From NCBI GenBank assembly GCA_963210315.1, contig OY723237.1, forward strand, positions 3,348,001-3,412,000: a DNA stretch of 64,000 nt. Reading direction: 5' to 3'. The DNA is from Rhynchopus euleeides. Its lineage: Eukaryota; Euglenozoa; Diplonemea; Diplonemida; Diplonemidae. Of this stretch, positions 20,139 through 30,572 are shown piece by piece. Each line of letters opens with the position of its first letter. Position 1 is the stretch's first letter. The notes beneath the pieces are model-generated. The model was not told the origin of the DNA. It was given only the letters and a program-made list of their open reading frames with translations, and made no database searches. The translations under genes were made by a program, and so were the position numbers.

Positions 20139-21167
20139 ATGGGAGGCCTCCTGGCAAAGGACATGAGCATTGTCGACGAGGGCAACGGGCAGCTCGCGGT
20201 GAAGCTGCCGCACCTCAACCTGGACACCCTCCCGGGCCGGGTGACCTCCTACGACCGCGCCGTGCTGAACCGGATTGTCAAGATCGACCTGTCGCACAAC
20301 CGGTTCAAAAACATCGACTTCATCCGGCACTTCCCTAACCTGGAGGACCTATATATGGACTCAAACCGCCTCACGCATCTGACGGTCTTCCCTCCACACC
20401 CAAAGCTGAAGGGCCTGTCTCTGAACCGCAACCTGATCGGGGCCGACGGGAAGGGCGGCACGATGTGCGTGGAGCGCATCGCAAACGCATACCCCCACCT
20501 CCGCTTCCTCTCCCTCCTCCACAACCCGGGGTGCCCGAGCTACTTCATCGGATCCTCTCTCGCGGAGAGCGAGGTTTTCCGCAACTTCTGCATCTGCCGG
20601 CTCCCCTCTCTGGGCATCCTCGATTCAACCCCTGTCACAGACGAGGAGCGTGAGGAGGCTGAAGATGAGCTGGGGGCCTCCTTCGCCACAGGGAAGAAGG
20701 TCGCATCGAAGGGGAGGGAAGACCGTGAGTATGCCGCGAGCACAGCATCGGTGCGGAGGGAGAAGCCTGCGAAGGCGCAGCGTGCGGAGTCCACCCCTGT
20801 TATCAAGAGGGAGAAGGCGGAGCCCAAGGCAGCGAAGGAGAAGGAGGTGAAGGAGGCAAAGGCATCTCGTCGCGCTGCCGCGGAGCCCGAGCCAGCCGCC
20901 CCGGCAGAGGTGTGCGGGGGGAAGACACAGTATTTCTGCCGGAGGTGTGCCGCCACCCTCTACCTGGATGCCGCGGTGCGTGACACCGCGGCATGCCCGA
21001 AGTGCGCCTCGCGCGACATCGCCGAACCCACCGCCTCAGCCCCGCCCCCTGTGCCCGCAGTGCCTGTGGGGGCCCCTGTGGGGGTGCCTGGGGCACCTCC
21101 CGCGGTGCCTGGGGTCCCCCCTGCTGCAGGAGGACCTCCTCCAGTCCCCCCACCGCGCCCCGCGTAA
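20139..21167 (+). CDS. Leucine-rich-repeat protein (LRMDA/U2A'-like LRRs) with C-terminal zinc ribbon
   Basis: A 342-residue product from the ATG at 20139, in good context (CACAATGGG). Residues ~15-165 hold about four leucine-rich repeats, including Ile-Asp-Leu-Ser-His-Asn-Arg-Phe, Leu-Tyr-Met-Asp-Ser-Asn-Arg-Leu and Leu-Ser-Leu-Leu-His-Asn-Pro-Gly. They close with the cap Leu-Pro-Ser-Leu-Gly-Ile-Leu-Asp-Ser-x-Pro-Val-Thr-Asp-Glu-Glu-Arg-Glu-Glu, as in LRMDA (C10orf11) and U2A'-type proteins. Residues ~170-260 are a Lys/Glu/Ala-rich charged linker. Residues ~268-295 hold Cys-x2-Cys...Cys-x2-Cys, a zinc-ribbon pattern. The last 40 residues are Pro/Val/Gly-rich and end in polyproline. The LRR plus zinc-ribbon pairing is not one I know. 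A role in protein-protein interaction is inference. Confidence 0.85.
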   Translation: MGGLLAKDMSIVDEGNGQLAVKLPHLNLDTLPGRVTSYDRAVLNRIVKIDLSHNRFKNIDFIRHFPNLEDLYMDSNRLTHLTVFPPHPKLKGLSLNRNLIGADGKGGTMCVERIANAYPHLRFLSLLHNPGCPSYFIGSSLAESEVFRNFCICRLPSLGILDSTPVTDEEREEAEDELGASFATGKKVASKGREDREYAASTASVRREKPAKAQRAESTPVIKREKAEPKAAKEKEVKEAKASRRAAAEPEPAAPAEVCGGKTQYFCRRCAATLYLDAAVRDTAACPKCASRDIAEPTASAPPPVPAVPVGAPVGVPGAPPAVPGVPPAAGGPPPVPPPRPA

Positions 21168-21414
21168 TGAGATGGATGGATGGGGTGGTGGTGGTGGTGT
21201 TGGAGGTTGTTGTATCAAAGGGGAGGGTGGGTGGGTGGGGGGTGGGGTGGCGGGTTCTCGCTTCTGTGTGTCGAGCGGGGTGGGGGGAGGGGAGGGGGGA
21301 GGCAGGGCTGTAAATAAGGTTTGGGGGTCAGGAGTCGGGAGTCGGGAGTCGGTTATTTACAGTCACCTAAGGTACCTGGGGTGGGGGGCTGGGGGGGACG
21401 GGCGGTCTCAAACC
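21168..21414. other. Short intergenic stretch, G-rich
   Basis: The stretch is G/T-rich with repeated GGAGTCGGGAGTCGGG, which recurs near 22378-22397. I see nothing coding. Confidence 0.5.
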
Positions 21415-21665
21415 CTACTCAATCCTGCACGCATCCTGTAGTACGGCCACCTCTGCCGTGGAGAGTCCCATGGACCCTCCAGCAGTCGCCCACCATTCGG
21501 TCAGGGCGGACTGACTCGGCGCTTGCGGGGTCTTCCCGCGTGCGAGGTGGTCCGCGAAGAAGCACGCGACGCACAGCGCCATGTTGGCTGTCCCAGCCAA
21601 CCCCCCACTTCGCCCGCAGCGCCCCACACGCTGCGAGCACCTCACTCACGGCAGCAGTATTTGGC
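21415..21665 (-). pseudogene. Frame-disrupted gene fragment, C-terminal end
   Basis: On the minus strand one frame encodes Thr-Ala-Ala-Val-Ser-Glu-Val-Leu-Ala-Ala-Cys-Gly-Ala-Leu-Arg-Ala-Lys down to about 21605. The +1 frame then encodes Ala-Gly-Thr-Ala-Asn-Met-Ala-Leu-Cys-Val-Ala-Cys-Phe-Phe-Ala, running to a stop at 21415. The join lies in a GTGGGGGG run, as for a one-base indel. Composition and the amphipathic look suggest genuine former coding sequence, but I do not recognise the family. A cryptic intron is the alternative. Confidence 0.4.
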
Positions 21666-21890
21666 TGCATAGCTCTCAGTATTTCCCGTGCATGCAGCGC
21701 ATGCATCCACAAATTTTGTGGATGCATCCACACACAGCCTGGAGCTCCGAAGCCCTGCATGCAGGCCTGCCTGCAGTGGATGAATGCCTGTATGCCAAAT
21801 CGAAAATCCATTTTTTGACATTTTCGGGCATCCCTGGATGCCGTGGATGCATGCATGGATGCATCCACACCATCCACGGCCCCACTGAGA
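21666..21890. repeat. Palindrome-rich GCATGC/GGATGCATCC cluster
   Basis: Short interlocking palindromes and inverted repeats occur here, including GCATGCATCCACAAAATTTT-like and TGGATGCATGCATGGATGCA words. All six frames give His/Cys/Met-rich nonsense, so I read this as simple-sequence DNA. It adjoins the broken gene fragment. Confidence 0.6.
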
Positions 21891-22124
21891 GCTATGTTGG
21901 CTGTGAGTCAAACACTACTGCCTCTACCTGAGGCATGTTGTGTCGCAACAGTTGCGTCACATGTGTGACGCATCTGTGTGGAGTGTGTGTGGTTGTGCAC
22001 GTGTGCGCTGCGGTATGCTCAACCGCCTGATGGGGGCGGAACACAACTCTTCTTGGGAGCTGCCAGGATCTGGCAAAAGGGGCGGGAAAGGGGCGCCGTA
22101 TTCACAGCAGTGGTTTGGCAATGA

Positions 22125-22320
22125 ACTCACCCCAGTTCAGAGACCGGTAATGAAGAAGATGACTGGGAGGCACACACCATGTCCCACCCAGCGGGACCCC
22201 CACACCCCCACCCACCCATCGGGACCCCCCCTCCTCGGGTGTTCCAAAAACCCTTTCTTTTGAATATTTGGAGTCTGTGCGGATCGCAGTGGGGTCATTT
22301 TGGCCATGGGGTGCCTAATA
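22125..22320 (+). repeat. Dispersed copy of the ~188-bp satellite unit
   Basis: The block contains CCCAGTTCAGAGACCGGT, CCCAGCGGGACCCCC, CTTTTGAATATTTGGAGTC and TGCGGATCGCAGTGGGGTCA in the same order as the tandem units at 12972-13590. It shares the GGCCATGGGGTGCC end of the fourth unit. Confidence 0.8.
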
Positions 22321-23041
22321 CCGCACATTCCCTAAGGGAAGCAAGGCAACCCTCCCAATCCCAAAAAATCCGGCGCGAGTCGGGAGTCGGGAGTCGGCCT
22401 TATTTACACCCCTGGGGGGAGGGGGGGGTTTTTTACGACTGCGCGTGGAGGTGGAGGGCGGGGGTGGATGAAATGCCATTCCCCCCCCCCCCCCCCCGTG
22501 ATCCTAAGTGGGTCTCAGGCACAGCCATGCATGACGAGTGAAGGGGGGGGGAGCCATCCTTTGTGTTTCCTTCTACTTCTACTTCAGTATCCCCCTCCCG
22601 TGATCCCCGGAAAAATCCGGGAAATGGTCCCCTCTCACAAAGGGGGGGTTTGCTGGGGCACGGTTGGAGGTGAACAGAAATGAAAGAATGAAGAATACGA
22701 GACAGCGGTTCCTCTCACACGAGGCCCTGCTCAGAGGACGGGCAACACAATTCATATCCTTTTCAAAATGCAAAAAAAAAAAATGTAATGTGAGAATCAG
22801 GGCTGTTCCTAACTGGGGGGCTTGTTCCCCACTTTCAGGATTCTGAACTTTTTTTCTAAGAATTTTTGTAAGGGGAAAAAAAGTTTTTTTCTAAGAATTT
22901 TGTTAGGGGAATTTTTTTCTAAGGTTGTTTCGCAGAGGAAAAAACTTTTTCTAAGTTTTCCCCAGTCGACAGGGCGCGCACAAGGATGGAAGGGAAGTCT
23001 GTCCCACGTACCGTTCGCCTTGCTGGCCAACTGGAGAGCCA
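22321..23041. other. Intergenic DNA with poly-C and AT-rich stretches
   Basis: A C run lies at 22483-22497. At 22838-22960 the AT-rich sequence has TTTTTCTAAGAATTTT repeated at least twice. A second copy of the intergenic motif lies at 22538-22600. No gene is supported. Confidence 0.5.
22538..22600 (+). repeat. Intergenic motif, copy 2
   Basis: GACGAGTGAAGGG, then ATCCTTTGTGTTTCCTTC and TACTTCTACTTCA, matching the blocks at 14389-14447 and 26201-26250 in order and orientation. Confidence 0.55.
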
Positions 23042-23275
23042 GACGTTCACTACCGTGGCCTCCGGCGGCTGGGGGGCTCCGCCCCCCAGACCCCCCTGTG
23101 GCGTACGTCTCGTACTCAAGTCCTTCGAATCCCATCAAGTCGGGGTCCAACCACTCCAGTCGCCTCTGAGGACGCAGCCAACTCGCACAGAATCTGTACG
23201 CCCACACGAACAGATGTTCGCTACCGTGGCCTCCGGCGGCTGGGGGGCACCGCCCCCCAGACCCCCAATGTAGCG
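23042..23275 (-). repeat. Dispersed GC-rich hairpin repeat, copies 2 and 3 in a composite unit
   Basis: Two minus-strand cores (about 23045-23103 and 23214-23273) flank a 110-base spacer. The spacer includes CTTCGAATCCCATCAAG and GAGGACGCAGCCAACTCGCA. The same spacer, inverted, lies between the two cores at 45790-46027, so the mobile or duplicated unit is the pair plus spacer, about 235 bp. Confidence 0.85.
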
Positions 23276-23293
23276 TGTGCCCGTCCATCTATC

Positions 23294-23465
23294 TCACTTC
23301 CCCGGGTACAGTGCAGCGTAGGAGGTCAGCGCCGCATCCATGAAGCGCTTCTTCGAAGCCTGACTGACATCGGACAGGAGGTCGGGCTTCCCCACCTGGG
23401 AGGTACACTTGCCGCGTTCGCGACATGCGTGACACGCGACACGCTCCCTGAAACGTGAGTGTGCC
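23294..23465 (-). pseudogene. Cys-rich C-terminal fragment, possibly transposon-derived
   Basis: A minus-strand frame gives about 55 codons with Ala-Cys-His-Ala-Cys-Arg-Glu-Arg-Gly-Lys-Cys, then Ser-Lys-Lys-Arg-Phe-Met-Asp-Ala-Ala-Leu-Thr-Ser-Tyr, and a TGA at 23294-23296. It looks like a zinc-binding C-terminus but lacks a start, and I see no clear upstream exon. It sits directly beside the GC-rich hairpin repeats. Confidence 0.35.
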
Positions 23466-26200
23466 TTGCTAACACGGGCATTTCAACGGTCTGCCGGCGA
23501 CCGTTCCCCAAACCAGTAAACCAGCAGTTTTGGAAAATCGGAGAGATCACCCTACTGCGCTGAATATGGTGCGCACCATTGCAAAAATCCCCGGGAGCTT
23601 TTGGGCTTTCAGACCTGAAGGGGCCAGCAGGTGGGTGGCGTCGGGGGAGTGGCAGCTTTGTAACTGTCCTCCAGCTGCTGGCATGTCCAGCCCTGCGAGA
23701 GTGCCAAGGTGTATTGAGTCCCTGCGGAGCACAACCCCCGATGAGAACGAGCGCCAGGTGATCCTCATTCATTTTCAGCTGTAACGCGCATGAGGGGCAC
23801 TCTCTGCCGCAAGCATCTCTGGGCATCACTCGAGAGCTGTCACATGATGACGCGGAGAGAAATCAGAGAAAAAGTCCCGCCTGACGGGCACGCGCCTGGA
23901 AACTGTGGGGGGGCGAGCAAAAAATCCCTTGTAAAAATTCTTAGAAAAAACCTGGTTCCCCGACCCAAAAAACCTGGAAAAAGGGCTCGTTCCCCGCCCA
24001 GGCCTGGTGAGAATCGTTCAGAATATTCGTGTGTGTGGGTCTGAAGGGCAGGCTGCTGGCCTTCCATGCGAAGCGCTGCCAACACTTCCCACGATGATTC
24101 ACGTGTGTGTGAATAGCGTGTTTCTGTTACCCCTCTGCTTGAACAGGGTTGCGTTGAGGCGCAACGTGCATGCCCTGTGAGGCGGGCGGGAGGGGGTTCC
24201 AACCCGCTTTGGTTTGCCCCCGCTCCCGATATCCCCGCCGATTTGCTTCCGATGTGCCACTGCCCTGCACGTGGTTTCTACCGGCCCCGCTGTAACTGCA
24301 AGCGTGCGTTCCCGCTTTGCAAACTCTAAGCCAACGATAGGTGCCCCCCATCGCCTTCCCACCCATGCTCCCTCTGACGGATCAAGAAGCGACCCGCAAC
24401 ATCCCACAGACACCCCGACCCCCTCAGTGACTGGCACCTCAACCATCAAAAATCATTGTCGGATGGATTCCCGTGCCCCAAGCCTTGTCAGAATCGCGTG
24501 CCCTCTGTGTGATGTCGTCCCATGTGGGCTCCCAATGTCTACACCCTTTCTCTCTTCTGGGTGGGTAGCTTGGTTGGGCCCGACCTGCCGTTTGCACCCA
24601 ACGCCTGTGCGCGTTGGGGTATACAGACGTGCGCCACTGTCAGTGGTTTTTTCTCGTCACTCGAGGCAGGCTTGAGCAAGGAGGTCGAACCTGCTGCGCT
24701 GGCCCCACCAAGCAGCTCCAGACCGACAGGACGCGCATGCGATAGGTGCTGCACGTCGCTGGGCTGCTCCTTCTTCTGAAGAAGCGCAGAGCTGTGCCTG
24801 TGCTCTCCTGTGCGCTGTGTCGACCCTCCCCTCCCCACCACATTACACTGGGCTGTGTCCTGCGCCAACAGAACAAGAGAAGTCATTGCGATGCAACAGG
24901 TTGTCTATTTACTGTATACGTGTTGAGTGTGGGTGTGCAGTGGAGTGAGGTGTCATCACGAGTTCGCTCCGTGCAACCTACACTCGACAGATAAGTTAAC
25001 GTGTGTGTGTGTGTGTGTGCCGCTTGCTAACCGCGTCATCATGACTGTTCGCATTAACAAATAGCGCAAGTCTCCAAGCCTTTATGCCACCTTTGGCGGT
25101 CTTCGCTCCGCGTGCTGAAGAAGTGTGTTTTGTCGCATTTCTCGTATTTTATGCGGGATAAAACGCCAAACTTGCCGAATAGCGAAGACTTTCACGTGCT
25201 GAAATTGGTACTCAGATCTCCGGAATGTGCTCTATGCACCACCTTCTCGTAGGGGCGAGCGTTTGTCGGTTTGCTGTTGAAGCGTCAGACGCATCGCCCC
25301 TAGTTGCACCGAGAGAATTCGGGTAAAACGAAGAGAGAGATTCAGAACTGAAGCAACAGTCATTGCACTGTCGCACCCACATTACGAATAATGTCAGAAC
25401 CAAAAAACCCTACATCATCCCGCGACCCGCACCTGTGTGTCAGGGCAGAAAGTGAGTTATGCCTCACAAAACATGCAGCAGTGTGCCGAACTGACACAGT
25501 TTGACACAGAGCGGAGGCACCTACGCACTTCCAGAGGAGAATCTGCCATCTCCCACCAAACACAACACATCTCCCCGCCCCCCACTCGAAGGTGCTGGGA
25601 TGATTGCCTTTGCCTGCACTCTCGACAATCATACCCCACCCTTCCCCAAACCAAGAAGCCACCACTGTGCTATTTTTGTGCCCTCTGATCTCCCAGTCTT
25701 CCGGCTGCCGAACGTCTTCTCTTTTGGCCGCCCCTCTCCTCTGCCGTTGCCCCCCCACCCCCCCATCCCCTCTCTGCCCCCACCCCCCCCTTCGCGTGAT
25801 GCATCCACACAACCTGTATCTCGAGTGAAGGAATGAGGGGGGTTGGGGGTTGGAGGTCAAAACTCTCTCTCTCTGTGCCTTCCTGTTCTATGCTTCTCTG
25901 CTTCTCTGCCGCCCCCCCACCCCACCCCCCCTTCCGTCCCTTCTCGGATCCGTGTGATGTATGTGTGGGCCTTGCGAATGTGTTGCGGTGATCCTGTTTC
26001 ACATGCTGCTGGACGGTTTGGCTGCCTGCCCCTTCCACCCACACCCACACCACCACCCCCCGACCCACCAAGCCACCGCACTTTATCCCTGGATGGTCTC
26101 CCAACCGGGAGGCTTGCATCTTTTGAAACATTTTTACTGCAGGACCACGCCACCCCCCACCCCACGACAAAAAACACTGGATTTCAGACACTACCTGCAT
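23466..26200. other. Intergenic DNA, no supported gene
   Basis: The stretch is a mix of C/T-rich tracts, a (GT)n run at 25003-25019 and AT-rich parts. A ~95-bp segment at 24925-25023 is shared with 48365-48465. Short frames here show no domain and no codon pattern like the host genes. Confidence 0.45.
24925..25023 (+). repeat. ~95-bp intergenic repeat, copy 1
   Basis: GAGTTCGCTCCGTGCAACCT, then a TAAGTTAACGTGTGTGTG-type segment. The copy at 48365-48465 reads GAGTTCACTCTGTGCAACTT and AGGTTGACGTGTGCGTGTG, in the same order and orientation. Confidence 0.6.
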
Positions 26201-26250
26201 AACGAGTGAAGGGAGATCATCCTTGTGCTTCCTTCTACTTCTATGTCAAC
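26201..26250 (+). repeat. Intergenic motif, copy 3, upstream of the UNC93-like gene
   Basis: AACGAGTGAAGGGAGATC, CTTGTGCTTCCTTC and TACTTCTATGTCAA lie about 230 bases upstream of the ATG at 26477. It is the third copy of the block seen at 14389 and 22538. Confidence 0.6.
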
Positions 26251-26476
26251 ACCACCCACCCCATGGGGGCTACTCCTTTTCTCCACCCCAACTCCACCGC
26301 CCACCTGCAGCGACACAACAGCCGTGAGGCGGGTCGGTGGGAGGGTGGGTTAGGTGGGTGAGCCAGCCTGCACCCATCCCATCCTCCCGTCCCCCCCTAC
26401 ACGCTGCACTAGTGGGCAGACAGGGCGGGGGTGAGGTGAGCCGGGGCGGGAGCAGGGAGGTTGGGGTGGTTTCGCA

Positions 26477-28060
26477 ATGCCGCCCGCTGCTGTGTATAAG
26501 CGGAATGTGTACATTCTGAGCTTTGCCTTCTTCTGCGTCTTCACAGCCTACAGCGCGATTCAGAACCTGGAGGCGAGCGTCGTGAGGGAGGGTTGCAAGA
26601 AATGCAACGCGGTGTGCTGGGCTGGGGACCCGACCTGCACTGACGGGCACCAGCTGAGCCTCCCGAAGACGAAAGACCTCTCATGCAGCTTCACCGACGA
26701 CGCCTCGGGGAAGAAATACTGTGCAAAATACGGCGGGAAGTGCGGGAGCACCTGCCCCAACAAAGACGGGGGCTGGACAATCCCGATCAGCCTCTTCAAC
26801 GGCACTGCCAACGAGACAGCCACCCCTGAGTTCGACGAATGCGGCTCCGGAACCAACGTGGGGTCCATCGCGATCGGCATCCTCTACGCCGTGTTCACAA
26901 CGTGCTGCCTCATCGGGCCTTACGTCGTGGAGGCGCTGGGTGCGAAATGGTCCATCGCAACGGCGTTCGTCACCTTCACCTTCTTCTGCACCGCAAACTT
27001 CCTGGTCGCGATGTTCCCCGACTCCACCGCCCTCCAGTGGGGCGCCTTGGTCCCCTCCTCCGCGCTGGTCGGCTTCGCCGCCTCCTTCCTGTGGACAGCA
27101 CAGGGTGCCTATGTCACACTCAACGCCAACAAGTACGCCTATGCCCTCAACATGGATAAGAAGGCTGTTCTCGGGACATTCTACGGCATCTTCTTCGGGT
27201 TCTTCCAGACCACACAGATCTCTGGGAACCTGGCAGCATCGCTCCTGCTCGACAAAGCGGGGTGGAGCAACAGCGGGCTGATGCTCTTCTACCTCTGCTT
27301 CGCTGGGGCGGGCACACTGTTCGCCGCAATCATGATCCCCAACGTGACAGATGATGATGAGGACTACGATGACCTCGACGACGACACATCCGTCCACTCC
27401 ATCACGGATGTCGGGCGCACCCTCGGCGAGAGCATCGCCGGCATGACTGGGCTGTGGAGCGACCGCCGCATGGCTCTGATCATCCCGATGACGATGTACA
27501 CCGGGGCACAGCAGGGCTTCATGTGGGGATCCTTCACCGCAAACTGGGTCAAGCCCTCGCTGGGCACGGAGAAGATTGGATACGTCATGGCGGCGTTCGG
27601 CGCATCCGATGTTCTCGGCTCGGTCCTCCTGGGTCGGGCATCTGATATTGTCGGGAGGTTCCCCATCGTCACCTTTGGCGCGCTGTGCCAGCTGTTTGTG
27701 CTGGTGTACCTGCATGAGCTTGATGTCGGCGACTGCGACAGGCAGTGGACAGCCCTGTTGGTGTCAGCCAGCCTCTGGGGTTTCGGCGATGCTGTGTGGA
27801 ACACACAGCTGTCCTGCATCCTCGGCGAGGTCTTCACAGACAGGAAGGAGGATGCCTTCTCCAACATGAAGCTCTGGCAGTCCCTTGCGACCGCCGTGAT
27901 CTTCTTCCTGGGGTTCGACCCGGATCTCCTGACGCAGAACACGACACTTTACATTATCCTCGGGAACCTTGCTGTCGGTTACGGATCTTACCTCATCGCA
28001 CACTTCGTTGTCGGGCTCACGGCGATCGCAGACTCTCCAAAGCTTGTCAACGATCACTAG
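26477..28060 (+). CDS. UNC93-like major facilitator superfamily membrane protein
   Basis: An uninterrupted 527-residue frame from ATG (GCAATGCCG). A hydrophobic segment at about 12-30 is followed by a Cys-rich loop (residues ~35-115) with roughly ten Cys. About ten to eleven more hydrophobic segments make a typical 12-segment transporter. The Ile-Leu-Tyr-Ala-Val-Phe-Thr-Thr-Cys-Cys-Leu-Ile-Gly-Pro segment, then Gly-Ala-Lys-Trp, is characteristic of UNC93 proteins. A Trp-Thr-Ala-Gln-Gly-Ala-Tyr-Val-Thr motif and an acidic central loop (Asp-rich, ~295-315) follow. Family members include ion-channel regulators and the TLR trafficking chaperone UNC93B1. The substrate here is unknown. No paired partner gene lies nearby. 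Confidence 0.88.
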   Translation: MPPAAVYKRNVYILSFAFFCVFTAYSAIQNLEASVVREGCKKCNAVCWAGDPTCTDGHQLSLPKTKDLSCSFTDDASGKKYCAKYGGKCGSTCPNKDGGWTIPISLFNGTANETATPEFDECGSGTNVGSIAIGILYAVFTTCCLIGPYVVEALGAKWSIATAFVTFTFFCTANFLVAMFPDSTALQWGALVPSSALVGFAASFLWTAQGAYVTLNANKYAYALNMDKKAVLGTFYGIFFGFFQTTQISGNLAASLLLDKAGWSNSGLMLFYLCFAGAGTLFAAIMIPNVTDDDEDYDDLDDDTSVHSITDVGRTLGESIAGMTGLWSDRRMALIIPMTMYTGAQQGFMWGSFTANWVKPSLGTEKIGYVMAAFGASDVLGSVLLGRASDIVGRFPIVTFGALCQLFVLVYLHELDVGDCDRQWTALLVSASLWGFGDAVWNTQLSCILGEVFTDRKEDAFSNMKLWQSLATAVIFFLGFDPDLLTQNTTLYIILGNLAVGYGSYLIAHFVVGLTAIADSPKLVNDH

Positions 28061-29631
28061 CCTCAGGGCTAGCAAAACATGTGAGTTAAGGGGTGGCGGC
28101 ACGCTCGCTCCAGGCATACATTTCCCAGACTGAGTAAAAACTGAACACCGTCTGAGAGTGTGAGAGGGAGCGGGTGATATGAAGCAATGTGGCGTGAGAG
28201 AATGTGTGCTTGATGTGGGGAAGGCCCAGACGGCCTCTGCACCCTTTGGGTTGAGGTGGGGGAGAGGAGATGGGGGGGGTATGGGGAGATGGGGTCTTCT
28301 CTTTAGTTTTCTCTGTTGCGGTTTGTAGCAAAATCTGTGTCTGGCTGTGTTGGCAGGGGGGTGGGGGGGGATCGGGTGCGCGCATTGCTGCGGCGGGAGT
28401 GATGCTCTTTTTTTTTGTGTGTGTGTCAGTTTCTTTTGGCGTCGCCAAGAAATCAGGAAATAACCTGCCGCCGTGCGGATCCTTTTTTGCGAACACCCCA
28501 CAGGCCCCCTGCGGGCTGCGGGGGGTGTGAAGCACATCCGAAGAACACCAACCCTCGTTAGCCCCCATTCTTCCCCTCTTGTGAACCACCCCTGATTGCA
28601 TTATCACTGCATACCCCCATACACTGGCTGTCTGGCCCATTTCCCGAGACATATAAAAACGTTTTTTCAATGGCATGGGTTCGTGTGGCTTGCCACTCCG
28701 ACCCCCTCAGCAACGCGCCCCCAGACCCGCACCAGTCTGGTGCAATGCCTCAAGCAGACCTGGCCGATATGCTCGCATAGAAGGCAAGGGTGCATGTCCC
28801 AAAGAAGGCAGGTGGCAACCAGAACAGACAGTGCCATGCCCACCTCCCGACCAACGGGGGTGTGGGGTTCGCGAGTTAGGACCGCACCGCCCCAGATGAT
28901 GAGCGCTGTGTCCTCGCTCTGTGTCAGTTCGGCATCCTGTTCGTGTGAGGTGGCGGATGTCAACGCCGCAAATATGCCAGCGAACCACCGGTGATGTGAC
29001 TTGGTTCCTGCGAGCCAACTCTTATCATGTAAACCCCGCACGCGCACACTGGCAGCAAAAATAATATGTGTGGGCCGCATCTGATAGCCTCGCTGCAGTT
29101 GTGTGTGTTATGTCTTTAGCACGAACTCCGAACTGCCCCCCTTTTTTGTCTCACCCCTGCCCAAGATAAACCACGTCTGCCACTGACTAGACTGGCGTAC
29201 CGCCCCAAGAGGGGGTGTGACAAAAAATATTTTTTTTCCCTTTGTGTTTTCGAGGTCCGCAAGGTCCCAAAAATCACTTTTTGGGCACATTTTTCAGAGG
29301 TCGCCAGAGGTCGCCACCCGGGAAATGCCATTTTTTGGGGTTAAAAAACGGTTTTTTACCTTGCCCTCGTGAACTAGGTGGGGAAGGTGACGGTCAGACG
29401 CAAAATAAATGGAGGACCCCAAAGGAGGGTCCGCATCAGGCGGAAATCAGCAGAACCTCGCTCCAGACCACATTGTGGGCCAGGACAGGGTCGGGAAGAG
29501 CATAAAACACCAGAAAACCGGTCCAGGAGGTCTCTCTGGGGCTCAAATCCCCTGAAAAGGGGTCTGAACAGGTGGCGACCGAAGGGCGACCAATGGTGCC
29601 CACGGAGTTCCTCATCCCAAACTTGGGACCC
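28061..29631. other. Intergenic DNA downstream of the UNC93-like gene
   Basis: G-rich and T-rich tracts occur, with an AT-rich stretch near 29220-29360 full of TTTTTT and AAAAAA words. No frame shows domain features. The bases just before the satellite (29380-29631) read open on both strands but have no family signature. Confidence 0.45.
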
Positions 29632-30572
29632 ACCGAAAAATGGACCAGATGGTGGTCCCAAATTAGGGACCGACCAACAAAGCGACCAGATGGCGGTCCC
29701 AAATTTGGGACCGACCCATAAAGCGACCAGATGGCAGTCCCAAATTTGGGACCGACCAACAAAGCGACCAGATGGCGGTCCCAAATTTGGGACCGACCGA
29801 TAAAGCGACCAGATGGTGGTCCCAAATTTGGGACCGACCCATAAAGCGACCAGATGGTGGTCCCAAATTTGGGACCGACCGAAAAATTGACCAGATGGCG
29901 GTCCCAAATTTGGGACCGACCCATAAAGCGACCAGATGGTGGTCCCAAATTTGGGACCGACCGAAAAATTGACCAGATGGCGGTCCCAAATTTGGGACCG
30001 ACCCATAAAGCGACCAGGTGGCGGTCCCAAATTTGGGACCGACCAACAAAGCGACCAGATGGTGGTCCCAAATTTGGGACCGACCAACAAAGCGACCAGA
30101 TGGCGGTCCCAAATTTGGGACCGACCCATAAAGCGACCAGATGGTGGTCCCAAATTTGGGACCGACCGAAAAATTGACCAGATGGCGGTCCCAAATTTGG
30201 GACCGACCCATAAAGCGACCAGGTGGCGGTCCCAAATTTGGGACCGACCAACAAATCGACCAGATGGTGGTCCCAAATTTGGGACCGACCAATAAAGCGA
30301 CCAGATGGTGGTCCCAAATTTGGGACCGACCCATAAAGCGACCAGATGGCGGTCCCAAATTTGGGACCGACCCATAAAGCGACCAGGTGGCGGTTCCAAA
30401 TTTGGGACCGACCAACAAAGCGACCAGATGGTGGTCCCTAATTTGGGACCGACCAATAAAGCGACCAGATGGTGGTCCCAAATTTGGGACCGACCCATAA
30501 AGCGACCAGATGGCGGTCCCAAATTTGGGACCGACCAACAAAGCGACCAGATGGTGGTCCCAAATTTGGGAC
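29632..30572 (+). repeat. 41-bp palindromic satellite array, about 23 direct units
   Basis: Each 41-bp unit holds the perfect 18-bp palindrome GGTCCCAAATTTGGGACC, then a variable linker (CGACCCATAAAGC, CGACCAACAAAGC, CGACCGAAAAATT or CGACCAATAAAGC) and GACCAGATGG(C/T)G. Linker types recur in order: units near 29960-30165 and 30165-30370 repeat as a block of five, and the next four units repeat the preceding four, so there is higher-order structure of about 205 and 164 bp. Because 41 is not a multiple of three and no stops arise, all three frames of both strands can stay open. The long frames here are therefore artefacts of the repeat. Confidence 0.95.
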
